In this document: one piece after another, positions 34,600-42,861 of the stretch
Position numbering within the stretch: position 1 is the first letter of the stretch
How the letters are laid out: each line of letters begins with the position of its first letter
NCBI RefSeq assembly: GCF_001541315.1
Contig: NZ_LMVK01000050.1
Span: 62,001-126,000, forward strand
Length of the DNA stretch: 64,000 nucleotides
Direction: 5' to 3'
From: Agrobacterium tumefaciens str. B6
GTDB lineage: Bacteria > Pseudomonadota > Alphaproteobacteria > Rhizobiales > Rhizobiaceae
Position numbers and translations under genes: made by a program
The notes under the pieces: model-generated
What the model was told of the DNA's origin: nothing
Database searches by the model: none
The model's input: the letters and a program-made list of their open reading frames with translations, nothing else

Positions 34600-35840
34600 T
34601 GCCTGCACATGATGTCATCGTCATCGGGGCCGGCGTCGTCGGCCTCTCGGCGGCAATCGCGGCGCAGGGCCGCGGTCTTTCGGTCACGGTCATCGACCGC
34701 GAAGGACCGGCAGCGGGCGCCTCGGCCGGCAATGCCGGCGCTTTCGCCTTCACCGATATTCTGCCGCTCGCATCGCCCGGCATTCTCTGGAAAGCACCGA
34801 AATGGCTACTTGATCCGCTTGGTCCGCTCAGCGTGCCGCCTTCCTATGCGCTGAAGATCGCGCCGTGGATGTTCCGGTTCTGGCGGGCCTGTGCGGCATC
34901 GAAGGTGGAACATTCCACCGCCGCCCAGACGGCGCTGATGGATCTGTCGAAGGTCGAGCTGGAGCCATTCCTGAAAAAGACCGAGACAACAGCCATGCTG
35001 CGCAAGGAGGGCAACCTCCAGGTCTATGAAAGCGATGCGGAGTTCGAAAGTTCGCTTCCCGGCTGGAAGGCACGTGAGCGCCACGGTATCGAGTTCCGGC
35101 ATCTCAATGCCGAACAGATGGCCGAGATACAGCCCGGCATCGCGTCGCGTTTCACCTGCGGCACGTTCACGCCGGGATGGTATTCCATCGCCGACCCGAA
35201 GCTCTACACGCTGGCGCTGGCCGAACATTTCCGCGCCATTGGCGGGCGCATCGAACGCCTCGATATCGCGTCGCTCAGGCCGCTTGAAGATGGTGTCGAG
35301 GTGGTGAGCCATGACGGTCGTACCCGCAACGCCGCCAAAGTGGTGCTGGCGGCGGGCGCCTTTTCGCATCGCATCGCCCGTTCACTCGGGGAAAAAATTC
35401 CGCTGGAAACGGAACGGGGGTATAATACCACATTGCCGTCCGGGGCTTTCGATCTGCGCACGCAGGTGACCTTCGGCGGCCATGGTTTCGTCGTCACGCG
35501 GCTTTCTTCCGGCATCCGCGTCGGCGGTGCGGTCGAGCTGGGCGGGCTTGAGCTTCCGGCCAATTTCGCCCGTTCCGAGGCGCTTCTGGCCAAGGCGAAA
35601 GCATTCCTGCCGGGCCTGAAAACCGAGGGCGGCAAGCAGTGGATGGGTTTCCGGCCGCCCCGGCCGGACAGCCTGCCGGCCATGGGCGAAGCACGGCACA
35701 CTGCGCGGGTGGTTTATGCTTTCGGCCACGGGCATCTGGGGCTGACGCAATCGGCGGGCACGGCCCGCATCGTCGCCGATCTTCTGACGGGGCAAAAACC
35801 CGCCCTCGATACAAGGGCATTTTCGCCGCAACGTTTCTGA
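34599..35840 (+). CDS. DadA-like FAD-dependent oxidoreductase, candidate D-hydroxyproline dehydrogenase
   Basis: 413 residues. N-terminal FAD-binding motif VIVIGAGVVGLSAAIAAQGR and the family's second motif GNAGAFAFTDILPLASPG; C-terminal FAD contact YAFGHGHLGLTQSAGTARIV. D-amino acid dehydrogenase/DAO-type fold, with no membrane anchor. In trans-4-hydroxyproline breakdown such a flavoenzyme oxidises cis-4-hydroxy-D-proline to pyrroline-4-hydroxy-2-carboxylate, which the DapA-family enzyme at 28938 could take further. Whether this protein does so is inference; other D-amino acids or proline derivatives are possible. Confidence 0.85.
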   Translation: MPAHDVIVIGAGVVGLSAAIAAQGRGLSVTVIDREGPAAGASAGNAGAFAFTDILPLASPGILWKAPKWLLDPLGPLSVPPSYALKIAPWMFRFWRACAASKVEHSTAAQTALMDLSKVELEPFLKKTETTAMLRKEGNLQVYESDAEFESSLPGWKARERHGIEFRHLNAEQMAEIQPGIASRFTCGTFTPGWYSIADPKLYTLALAEHFRAIGGRIERLDIASLRPLEDGVEVVSHDGRTRNAAKVVLAAGAFSHRIARSLGEKIPLETERGYNTTLPSGAFDLRTQVTFGGHGFVVTRLSSGIRVGGAVELGGLELPANFARSEALLAKAKAFLPGLKTEGGKQWMGFRPPRPDSLPAMGEARHTARVVYAFGHGHLGLTQSAGTARIVADLLTGQKPALDTRAFSPQRF

Positions 35841-35852
35841 CGGAGATTTCCA

Positions 35853-37562
35853 ATGTCTTCTGCCGTTTCGCCAACAGCCGTTCCTGAAGCCCGCAGCATC
35901 CTGGCCGGTGCGGCCGAAGGCCCCGTGATCGCCACGACAGAAGCGTTGAGTTTCTGGGGTGGTGTCGATCCCGCCACCGGCAGGGTGATCGATGTGCATC
36001 ACCCGCTGCACGGCATCTGTCTCACCGGCGGCGTGCTGTTCATGCCGACCAGCCGCGGTTCGTGCACGGGGTCGGGCGTGTTGCTCGATCTCATCCTCAC
36101 CGGCCGCGCGCCGTCCGCACTGGTTTTCTGCGAAGCGGAAGATGTGCTGACGCTGGGCGCACTTGTGGCGGCGGAAATGTTCGACCGGGCGCTGCCGGTC
36201 ATCCGCCTCGACGCCGAAAATTTCACCCGCTTTTCCCGGGCCACCCATGCCCGCATTGATGGAAACAGCATCGAGGCCGATGGCCTGTCGCTTGCCATCG
36301 CGCCGCCGGCGATTGCCCATCTCGACCGTAATGATGAGGACCGGGCGATGCTCGAGGGTCGGGATGGCATTGCCGTGCGTCAGGCCATGCGCATCATCGT
36401 CGCCATGGCGGCCCAGCAGGGGGCGTCTGCGCTCATCGATATCACGCAGGGTCACATTGACGGCTGCATCTATGCCAGCCCCGCCAACCTCACCTTCGCG
36501 GAAAAGATGGCTGATATGGGCGGCAGGGTGCGGGTGCCGACGACCATGAACGCCATTTCGGTGGACAAGGCGCACTGGCGGGCGCAGGGCGTGCCTGATG
36601 ATTTCGGCGATCCGGCCGCGAGACTGGCGGATGCCTATGTGCGCATGGGCTGTCGGCCCACTTTCACCTGTTCGCCTTACCTGCTCGATAGCGCGCCGAG
36701 TGCCGGCGAATCGATCGCCTGGGCGGAATCGAACGCGGTGATCTTCGCCAATACGGTGCTCGGCGCGCGCACTGCCAAACATCCTGACTTTCTCGATCTC
36801 TGCATTGCGCTGACGGGCAGGGCGCCGCTTTCGGGCGTCTATCTCGAAGAAAACCGTCGTCCGCAGCGCATTGTCGATGTGGCTTTGCCTGAGGGCATCA
36901 ACGACGCCTTCTGGCCGCTTGTCGGTTATCTCGCCGGTAAGGCTGCGCCGGATTGTATTCCGCTGCTGCGCGGCCTCGGCTCTGCAAAGCCGTCTCGGGA
37001 TGATTTGAAGGCGCTCTGCGCTGCTTTTGGCACTACCTCCGCAGCACCCATGTTGCATATCGAGGGCGTAACGCCGGAAGCCGGGTTGACCCCGTTTGAC
37101 ACGGCTGACGCCGTCACCATCTCGCTTGCCGATATGGCCGCCGGCTGGTCGCTTCTCAACGAAGGACCGGAAGAGGTGCAGCTTGTCGCCATCGGCAGTC
37201 CGCATGCCTCGCTGGAGGAGTGCCACGCGCTTGCGGCTGAATTTGCCGGCCGCAGACGCCATGCGGATGTCGCCGTCATCGTCACTGCCGGTCAGCAGGT
37301 CATCGATGCGGCCGGGCAGGACGGCACGCTGCAAAGCCTGCATGGCAGCGGCGTGCAGGTGCTGCCTGATCTCTGCTGGTGCTCCATTTCCGAGCCGGTC
37401 TTCCCAACGAAGACACGCGCCCTGATGACCAATTCCGGCAAATACGCCCATTACGGGCCCGGCCTCAGCGGCCGCGCGGTGCGCTTCGGCAGCCTTGCCG
37501 ATTGCGTTGAAAGCGCGCTGACCGGCCGAGCTGATTCCCGTCTTCCCGCCTGGCTTTCCTAG
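35853..37562 (+). CDS. Aconitase X fusion protein, candidate cis-3-hydroxy-L-proline dehydratase
   Basis: 569 residues joining the small swivel domain (DUF126, residues ~15-140, with [18 protein letters not shown]) to the large aconitase X domain (DUF521, ~160-560) in one chain; in many organisms they are separate subunits. Marks of AcnX include [31 protein letters not shown] and the terminal [14 protein letters not shown]. AcnX proteins in soil proteobacteria dehydrate cis-3-hydroxy-L-proline to pyrroline-2-carboxylate using an Fe-S cluster (recalled). The cluster context supports that role. Starts 12 bases after the FAD oxidoreductase. Confidence 0.87.
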   Translation: MSSAVSPTAVPEARSILAGAAEGPVIATTEALSFWGGVDPATGRVIDVHHPLHGICLTGGVLFMPTSRGSCTGSGVLLDLILTGRAPSALVFCEAEDVLTLGALVAAEMFDRALPVIRLDAENFTRFSRATHARIDGNSIEADGLSLAIAPPAIAHLDRNDEDRAMLEGRDGIAVRQAMRIIVAMAAQQGASALIDITQGHIDGCIYASPANLTFAEKMADMGGRVRVPTTMNAISVDKAHWRAQGVPDDFGDPAARLADAYVRMGCRPTFTCSPYLLDSAPSAGESIAWAESNAVIFANTVLGARTAKHPDFLDLCIALTGRAPLSGVYLEENRRPQRIVDVALPEGINDAFWPLVGYLAGKAAPDCIPLLRGLGSAKPSRDDLKALCAAFGTTSAAPMLHIEGVTPEAGLTPFDTADAVTISLADMAAGWSLLNEGPEEVQLVAIGSPHASLEECHALAAEFAGRRRHADVAVIVTAGQQVIDAAGQDGTLQSLHGSGVQVLPDLCWCSISEPVFPTKTRALMTNSGKYAHYGPGLSGRAVRFGSLADCVESALTGRADSRLPAWLS

Positions 37563-37651
37563 AGCGCGTTCAGACGCGCGCTCGATCTTTCGTTTTCCGC
37601 ATTTTCCGGACGTAAAACCGCTACGCACTTTTACTGGAAATGCTCTTGAGG
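37563..37651. repeat. Intergenic palindromic repeat, GCATTTCC family (copy 2, reversed)
   Basis: Between aconitase X and the racemase-family gene. Its reverse complement begins AGAGCATTTCCAGTAAAAGT and continues through GCGTAGCGGTTTTACGTCCG to GAAAATGCG, matching 13585-13629. The left end carries another palindrome, GCGCGTTCAGACGCGC. The element immediately precedes the GAGGAG ribosome site of the next gene. Confidence 0.75.
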
Positions 37652-37659
37652 AGAATTCA

Positions 37660-38688
37660 ATGCGCAGTATCAAGACCGTTCACGTCATCTCCGCCCATGC
37701 GGAAGGCGAGGTGGGGGATGTGATCGTCGGCGGCGTAAAGCCGCCACCGGGTGAAACGATCTGGGAACAGAGCCGTTTCATCGCTCGCGATAAGACCCTG
37801 CGCAATTTTGTGCTCAACGAGCCGCGCGGCGGCGTGTTCCGCCACGTCAACCTGCTGGTGCCGCCGAAACATCCTGACGCGGACGCCGCCTTCATCATCA
37901 TGGAGCCGGAAGACACGCCGCCCATGTCCGGCTCCAACTCCATCTGCGTCTCCACCGTGCTTCTGGATGGCGGCATCGTGCCGATGCAGGAGCCGGAAAC
38001 CCATATGCTTCTGGAAGCTCCCGGCGGGCTGGTAAAGGTGCGCGCCGAATGCCGCAACGGCAAGGCCGAGCGTATTTTCGTGCAGAACCTGCCGAGTTTC
38101 GCCGCGAAACTCGATGCCGAACTTGAAGTCGAAGGCCTGGGTAAGCTCAAGGTTGACACGGCTTATGGCGGCGACAGTTTCGTCATCGTCGATGCCGAGG
38201 CTATGGGTTTCAGTCTGAAGCCGGAAGAGGCGCATGACATTGCCCGCCTCGGCGTGCGCATCACCAATGCCGCCAACAAGGCTTTGGGCTTCGACCATCC
38301 CGAAAATCCGGACTGGCGGCATTTTTCATTCTGCCTGTTCGCGGGCAAGGTGGAGCGCACGGCGGAGGGTCTGCGGGCTGGTGCTGCCGTCGCCATCCAG
38401 CCGGGCAAGGTGGATCGTTCGCCGACCGGCACGGCGCTTTCGGCCCGCATGGCGGTGCTGCATGCGCGCGGCGAAATGAAGGAAGGCGAAACGCTGACGG
38501 CGGTATCGCTGATCGGCTCCACCTTCACCGGACGCATTCTCGGAACGACAACGGTTGGCGACCGTCCGGCCATCCTGCCGGAAATTTCCGGCCGCGGCTG
38601 GATTACCGGCATCCATCAGCACATGCTTGATCCCTCCGATCCATGGCCGGAGGGGTATCGGCTGACGGATACCTGGGGCGCGCGGTAA
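37660..38688 (+). CDS. Proline racemase-family protein with Ser90/Thr256, candidate 3-hydroxyproline dehydratase or epimerase
   Basis: 342 residues with the diaminopimelate-epimerase-like double fold of the proline racemase family ([17 protein letters not shown], then [20 protein letters not shown]). At the first catalytic position the usual MCGH reads MSGS (Ser90), and at the second DRSPCGT reads DRSPTGT (Thr256). As I recall, racemases and 4-hydroxyproline epimerases have Cys/Cys or Ser/Cys and trans-3-hydroxyproline dehydratases have Cys/Thr, so Ser/Thr is unusual. Dehydration to pyrroline-2-carboxylate fits the Ldh-type reductase at 30191. No signal peptide. It may be co-transcribed with aconitase X through the intervening repeat. 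Confidence 0.85.
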   Translation: MRSIKTVHVISAHAEGEVGDVIVGGVKPPPGETIWEQSRFIARDKTLRNFVLNEPRGGVFRHVNLLVPPKHPDADAAFIIMEPEDTPPMSGSNSICVSTVLLDGGIVPMQEPETHMLLEAPGGLVKVRAECRNGKAERIFVQNLPSFAAKLDAELEVEGLGKLKVDTAYGGDSFVIVDAEAMGFSLKPEEAHDIARLGVRITNAANKALGFDHPENPDWRHFSFCLFAGKVERTAEGLRAGAAVAIQPGKVDRSPTGTALSARMAVLHARGEMKEGETLTAVSLIGSTFTGRILGTTTVGDRPAILPEISGRGWITGIHQHMLDPSDPWPEGYRLTDTWGAR

Positions 38689-38706
38689 GCGCGATACACC
38701 GCGCTT

Positions 38707-38825
38707 CCCTCATCCCTGTGCTTGTCACAGGGATCCAGTCAGCCCAAGTCCTTGGGCTGAAAAGTCCCTTTCGCCGCGCAGACGTGTGTCGGCTGGATTC
38801 CTGTGACAAGCACAGGAGTGAGGGA
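38707..38825. repeat. Mosaic intergenic repeat, family B (copy 2, reversed)
   Basis: CCTCATCCCTGTGCTTGTCA at the left and CTGTGACAAGCACAGGAGTG at the right, with inner modules CAGCCCAAGTCCTTGGGCTG and CGCGCAGACGTGTG in the opposite order to 31360-31493. It fills the space between two convergent genes. Confidence 0.85.
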
Positions 38826-38835
38826 AGGGAGTGGA

Positions 38836-39912
38836 TTAGCCGCCCGCCCGCTTCGTCGTCTCCCGCACGATCAGCTCGAACCCGACATCCACCCGCGCAC
38901 TCTCGGGAATGACAGCGTCCTTTTCTGCCTCCAATATCGAGAGCAGTAATTCGCCGGCCTTGCGGCCGATCATCTGGGCGTCGACCCTGATCGTGGAAAT
39001 CGCCGGATAACATTGCCTGCCGATGTCGAAATCACCAAAGCCGAGGATGGAAATCTGTTCGGGCACATGAATGCCACGACGGTGACATTCCATCAGCGCG
39101 CCGACGGCGGAGATGTCGGAGACGGCAAAGATTGCCTCAATATCGGGTTCCTTCACCAGCAACGAGCCGAGTGTTTTTGCCCCGTGATCGTAAGAGACGG
39201 GGGCGCTGCCTTCGCGAATGATGAGGTCGTCGGCAATGCCGGCTTCACGCAGCGCTGCACCAAAGCCAAGAAGACGGCTTTCGCCGCGCCAGTCCTTCAC
39301 ATCGCCATCGGCCCGGGAACCGAGTGCGCCTATTCTTTTAAATCCGAGCGATATCAGGTGTTTGGCGGCAGTTCTTCCCACTTCATAGTTGGAAAAACCG
39401 ACCGCGTGGTCGATCGGGTGTTCGGGAACATCCCAGATTTCCACGATCGGGATGCCGGCGCGCATCAGCACTTCGCTCGCCATCTTGGTATGCACCGTGC
39501 CGGCGACCACGATGGCATCGGGGCGGCGCTCCATCATGGTGCGGATGACGCGCTCCTCTTCCTGCAGATCATACATCGTATAACCGATCAGCAATTGATA
39601 ATCGGCGGCGCGAAGTGCGTTGGCGAGCCCTTGAGCGCTATCGGCGAAGTTGGAGTTGGTGAGCGTCGGCAGGATGGCGGTGATGAAATTGGTACGGCGG
39701 GAGGAAAGCGATCCGGCGATTCGATCCGGCACATAACCGAGCTTCTCGATGGCCTTCATCACCTTCTGGCGTGTCTCTTCAGACACCAGCGCAGGATCGG
39801 CCAGCACCCGCGAGACGGTCATCTTGGAGACGCCCGCGAGTTTCGAGACGTCGCTCATGGTAGCTTTTTTTGACGTGACTAACGCTGCGGCCAAGGGCGT
39901 GCGCTCCACCAA
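38836..39912 (-). CDS. LacI-family transcriptional regulator, gluconate-repressor-like
   Basis: 358 residues from a GTG at 39912 ten bases after GGGAG; an internal ATG at 39858 is an alternative. N-terminal LacI helix-turn-helix (MSDVSKLAGVSKMTVSRVLA) with hinge helix (YVPDRIAGSLSSRRT), then a periplasmic-binding-protein-like effector domain with GFGDFDIGRQCYPAISTIRV. The sequence style is close to GntR/IdnR-type members of the LacI family. It carries GAACCGGTTC in its own promoter. The divergent region at 40336-40631 has two ATGnTA..TAACAT-like sites resembling gluconate-repressor boxes, so it likely controls that operon. Confidence 0.9.
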   Translation of the reverse strand: MVERTPLAAALVTSKKATMSDVSKLAGVSKMTVSRVLADPALVSEETRQKVMKAIEKLGYVPDRIAGSLSSRRTNFITAILPTLTNSNFADSAQGLANALRAADYQLLIGYTMYDLQEEERVIRTMMERRPDAIVVAGTVHTKMASEVLMRAGIPIVEIWDVPEHPIDHAVGFSNYEVGRTAAKHLISLGFKRIGALGSRADGDVKDWRGESRLLGFGAALREAGIADDLIIREGSAPVSYDHGAKTLGSLLVKEPDIEAIFAVSDISAVGALMECHRRGIHVPEQISILGFGDFDIGRQCYPAISTIRVDAQMIGRKAGELLLSILEAEKDAVIPESARVDVGFELIVRETTKRAGG

Positions 39913-39931
39913 AGCATGTCTCCCTAAATTC

Positions 39932-39941
39932 GAACCGGTTC
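39932..39941. promoter_or_regulatory. GAACCGGTTC palindrome upstream of the LacI-type gene
   Basis: Perfect 10-base palindrome with the central CG typical of LacI/GalR operators, 20 bases before the regulator start. Suggests autoregulation. Confidence 0.6.
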
Positions 39942-40015
39942 AGGACAAGACATACACGAAGATATCAAGGGAAAGCACGCCGCATGATTGCAAATCGGTG
40001 CGGCGTGCACCGGAT

Positions 40016-40336
40016 TTATGCGACGCGGCTATAGACCAGATGGTAAAAGCGGCCGTCGCACATGCTCATCATCTCATCCGTCAGCACGCGGCCTTCCAGC
40101 CGGACGGGAGAAACCAGTGCTTCCTCCACCGCCTCCATCGACGGATAGTCGATTTCCTGTACCATAATGATCGAGGCCGCATCCGGGTCGGTGCGCTCCG
40201 TGCGCATCACCCGCACGGCCTGCGCGTTCGGCATACGCTTCCAGACCGGCAGCAATTTCTCCTCCACGATGCGGAAAAACTCCTCCTCCCGACCGGGGTG
40301 AATCCTGCCTTCGAAAATTGCCGAGCGTGTGTACAT
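40016..40336 (-). CDS. Small dimeric alpha/beta-barrel protein (ABM-like)
   Basis: 106 residues from the ATG at 40336, preceded by GGGAGGAAAC; longer frames upstream lack a ribosome site. Sequence such as RIHPGREEEFFRIVEEKLLP and AASIIMVQEIDYPSMEAVEE has the ferredoxin-like alpha/beta pattern of stress-responsive A/B barrel, EthD or antibiotic-biosynthesis-monooxygenase proteins. I see no cofactor motif. It is divergent from the second amino-acid-type ABC operon with two LacI-type operators between, so it likely belongs to the same regulon. Function unknown. Confidence 0.75.
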   Translation of the reverse strand: MYTRSAIFEGRIHPGREEEFFRIVEEKLLPVWKRMPNAQAVRVMRTERTDPDAASIIMVQEIDYPSMEAVEEALVSPVRLEGRVLTDEMMSMCDGRFYHLVYSRVA

Positions 40337-40388
40337 GTTTCCTCCCGAATGATTGCCGACCGAAACAGTTCTGTAGATCGGACTTGCA

Positions 40389-40404
40389 ATGATACCGATA
40401 ACAT
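40389..40404. promoter_or_regulatory. LacI/GntR-type operator, site 1 (ATGATACCGATAACAT)
   Basis: A 16-base near-palindrome very similar to the E. coli gluconate-repressor box ATGTTACCGGTAACAT (recalled). It lies 53 bases before the small barrel-protein gene. Confidence 0.65.
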
Positions 40405-40547
40405 GCATTATTGGTCCTGCCAAGAACGTGAAACGGTGTCGAGCAGAGGAAAATCGATAACCAGCCGAAATTGTTGAATTTCATAGGGAATTCATCTGGT
40501 TTTGTGCTTTCGCGGTTTCTTGGGAGGAGTTTTTAGTCAATCGCGTT

Positions 40548-40569
40548 AAAATGTTATCGAGAACATTTT
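40548..40569. promoter_or_regulatory. LacI/GntR-type operator, site 2 (AAAATGTT-ATCGAG-AACATTTT)
   Basis: Perfect 8-base arms around ATCGAG; the core ATGTTATCGAGAACAT matches site 1 and the gluconate-repressor pattern. It lies about 60 bases before the binding-protein gene. The two sites are about 160 bases apart, which would allow repression of both divergent promoters and possibly looping. Confidence 0.72.
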
Positions 40570-40630
40570 CCGGTTTGCGCAAGGCCGCTGTTCCACTTTG
40601 GGCAGCCACTATAGGGTTGGAGGAGAAACC

Positions 40631-41434
40631 ATGAGCATATCCAGATTTTTGAAGAACATGACCGTTGCAGTCGGTGTTGTCGCAGCTTCGCTTGCTGCCA
40701 CCACGTCCGCCCATGCCGTCTCGCTCAGCGAGATCACGGCGCGTGGCAAGGTCAAGATCGGCGTTCTCACCGGTGCACCGCCGATGGGCATGGTGGACGA
40801 GAAGGGCAATCCTTCCGGTTATGACGTTGATGTCGCCAATCTGATCGGCTCTTACCTGTCGCTGCCGGTGGAACTGGTGCCGCTGACACCGCCGGCGCGT
40901 ATCCCGGCACTTCAGACCGGCAAGGTCGATTTCCTTGTCGCGACGCTTGCGCCGACCGGCGAACGCGCCAAGACCGTCATGTTCACGCAGCCCTACAGCG
41001 CGTTCAACATGGACATCATTTCCGGCAAGGACCAGAAGTTCGAAAATCTGGAGAGCCTGAAAGGGAAGCGCGTTTCGGTCAATCGCGGTTCCTCGCAGGA
41101 AACCGCGCTGCGCAAGGCCAATGTCGAAGGTCTTGAAATCGTCGTCTACGAAGACGATTCCACCAGCGCCCAGGCTCTGCTTGCCGGTCAGGTAGATGCT
41201 GTGGCCCTGCCGTCCACGGTTGGCGAAGCGATCATCAAGCAGCGTCCGGAAGCCGGTCTGCAGGTCGGTTTCACCTTCTTCCAGCAGGGCAATTCCATGG
41301 CGACCAAGATTGAGGATTTCGAGCTGCGCCAGTGGCTGAACACCTCCATCTATCTCATGAAGATGTCGGGCGATCTCGACCGTATCTCGGTGAAGTGGAC
41401 CGGCCGTCCGCTGCCGCAATTGCCAAGCTTCTGA
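40631..41434 (+). CDS. Amino-acid-type ABC substrate-binding protein (family 3)
   Basis: 267 residues from the ATG at 40631, after GGAGGAGAAACC. Signal peptide MSISRFLKNMTVAVGVVAAS, cleaved after AHA. Family-3 binder marks: KVKIGVLTGAPPMGMVDEKG, GYDVDVANLIGSYL and DFLVATLAPTGERAKTVMFT. The usual ligands are polar amino acids, opines or small organic acids. The LacI-type regulator and the hydroxyacid dehydrogenase in the same unit suggest a hydroxy or keto acid or an amino acid derivative. Confidence 0.9.
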   Translation: MSISRFLKNMTVAVGVVAASLAATTSAHAVSLSEITARGKVKIGVLTGAPPMGMVDEKGNPSGYDVDVANLIGSYLSLPVELVPLTPPARIPALQTGKVDFLVATLAPTGERAKTVMFTQPYSAFNMDIISGKDQKFENLESLKGKRVSVNRGSSQETALRKANVEGLEIVVYEDDSTSAQALLAGQVDAVALPSTVGEAIIKQRPEAGLQVGFTFFQQGNSMATKIEDFELRQWLNTSIYLMKMSGDLDRISVKWTGRPLPQLPSF

Positions 41435-41450
41435 TTGAGCCTTTCAACGT

Positions 41451-41476
41451 GCCCGCCGGGGAACATTCCGGCGGGC
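41451..41476 (+). repeat. Hairpin between binding-protein and permease genes
   Basis: GCCCGCCGG / CCGGCGGGC, a perfect 9-base stem with loop GGAACATT, 17 bases after the binding-protein stop and without a U-tract. Same position as the hairpins at 32496 and 60341. Confidence 0.82.
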
Positions 41477-41500
41477 CGGGAAATGTCAACGGAGTGACGC

Positions 41501-42202
41501 ATGTCCTATACATTTCAATTCGGCGCGCTTGCCCAATATCAGAACGAGATTCTGAACGGCATATGGCTGACGATCAAGCTGTCGGTCCTCTCCATCGTGC
41601 TCGGCTGCGCTTTCGGAATTCTTCTAGCCTCGCTGCGCTCCATCAATGGCGGCATCGTCCGTATCATCGTGGACGGTTATGTGGAGGTGATCCGCAACAC
41701 GCCGTTTCTGGTGCAGCTTTTCATCGTCTATTTCGGTTTGCCCGGTCTCGGCTTTCGCGTCGGGGCGGATACGGCAGCGCTGATCGGCATGACGATCAAT
41801 CTTGCTGCCTATTCGACGGAAATCATCCGCGCCGGCATCGAGGCGGTGCACAAGTCGCAGATCGAGGCGGGCGAGGCTCTGGGCTTCACAAAATACCAGA
41901 TCTACCGTCACGTCATCATCGTGCCTGCCATCGCCAAGGTCTATCCCTCACTTTGCAGCCAGTTTGTGCTGATGATGCTGGCATCGAGCATATGCTCGGC
42001 CATTTCCACCCATGAGCTTGCGGCCGCCGCAGCCTTCGTGGAATCGCAGACCTATCGCTCCTTCGAGGTCTATATCGTCGTCACGCTCATCTATCTTGCG
42101 CTGGCGCTCAGCCTGCGGCTCATCCTTGCCCTTGTCGGCATGTGGCTGTTCGGCCGCCGCGTGGCCCGCAAGACGATGACCGCCATGCCGGAGGTGCAGT
42201 GA
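41501..42202 (+). CDS. Polar amino acid ABC transporter permease
   Basis: 233 residues, HisM/GlnP type, with about five membrane spans and the coupling loop RAGIEAVHKSQIEAGEALGF before IIVPAIAKVYPSL. Its TGA stop overlaps the ATG of the second permease by one base. Confidence 0.92.
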   Translation: MSYTFQFGALAQYQNEILNGIWLTIKLSVLSIVLGCAFGILLASLRSINGGIVRIIVDGYVEVIRNTPFLVQLFIVYFGLPGLGFRVGADTAALIGMTINLAAYSTEIIRAGIEAVHKSQIEAGEALGFTKYQIYRHVIIVPAIAKVYPSLCSQFVLMMLASSICSAISTHELAAAAAFVESQTYRSFEVYIVVTLIYLALALSLRLILALVGMWLFGRRVARKTMTAMPEVQ

Positions 42203-42861
42203 TGACTCTTCGAACTTTTGGCTGGAACGAGTTCGGCTTCCTGCTGACCGCCCTGCAATGGACCGTGCTTCTGACGATCATTGCGCTCATCGGCGGCGGC
42301 CTCGTCGGTTTCTTCGTGGCGCTGGCCCGCACCTCGAATTTCAAGGCGCTGCGCATTGCCGCCGGCACCTATATTCAGGTGATCCAGGGTATTCCGGTGC
42401 TGATGATCCTGTTCCTGTCCTATTACGGCCTCAGCCTTGCCGGACTGGAACTGCCGCCGTTGATCGCCGCCGGCGCATCAATGACAATCTATACGTCAGG
42501 TTATCTCGCCGAAATCTGGCGCGGCTGCATCCAGGCGGTGCCGAAGCAGCAGTGGGAAGCATCGGAATCGCTGGCGCTCACCCGCGCCCAGCAATATCGC
42601 TACGTCATCCTGCCGCAGGCGATCCGCATTTCCCTGCCGCCGACCGTCGGTTTTGCCGTTCAGGTCGTCAAGAATACGTCCATCGCATCGATCATCGGTT
42701 TCGTCGAACTGGCGAGAGCGGGGCAGCTCATCAACAATGCCACGTTCCAGCCGTTCCGCGTCTTCGTCGCGGTGGCCGTGCTTTATTTCATCGTCTGCTA
42801 CCCGTTGTCCCAGCTGTCGCGTTGGCTGGAAAGGAGGCTTCATGCCGGAAGTAATCGTTGA
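42202..42861 (+). CDS. Polar amino acid ABC transporter permease
   Basis: 219 residues from the ATG at 42202, coupled to the upstream stop and preceded by GGAGGTG. HisQ/GlnP type, coupling loop RGCIQAVPKQQWEASESLAL then ILPQAIRISLPPTVGF. It overlaps the ATPase gene by 20 bases. Confidence 0.92.
   Translation: MTLRTFGWNEFGFLLTALQWTVLLTIIALIGGGLVGFFVALARTSNFKALRIAAGTYIQVIQGIPVLMILFLSYYGLSLAGLELPPLIAAGASMTIYTSGYLAEIWRGCIQAVPKQQWEASESLALTRAQQYRYVILPQAIRISLPPTVGFAVQVVKNTSIASIIGFVELARAGQLINNATFQPFRVFVAVAVLYFIVCYPLSQLSRWLERRLHAGSNR

Noticed and set aside
35382-37673. Very long antisense open frame (763 codons) opposite the aconitase X gene
   Set aside because: It is a codon-bias shadow: low complexity rich in Arg/His/Gly, with no domain, while the plus strand encodes well-recognised proteins throughout.
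19021-38825. CRISPR array suggested by repeated palindromes
   Set aside because: Copies are few, 6-12 kb apart, without regular spacers, and no cas genes are present.
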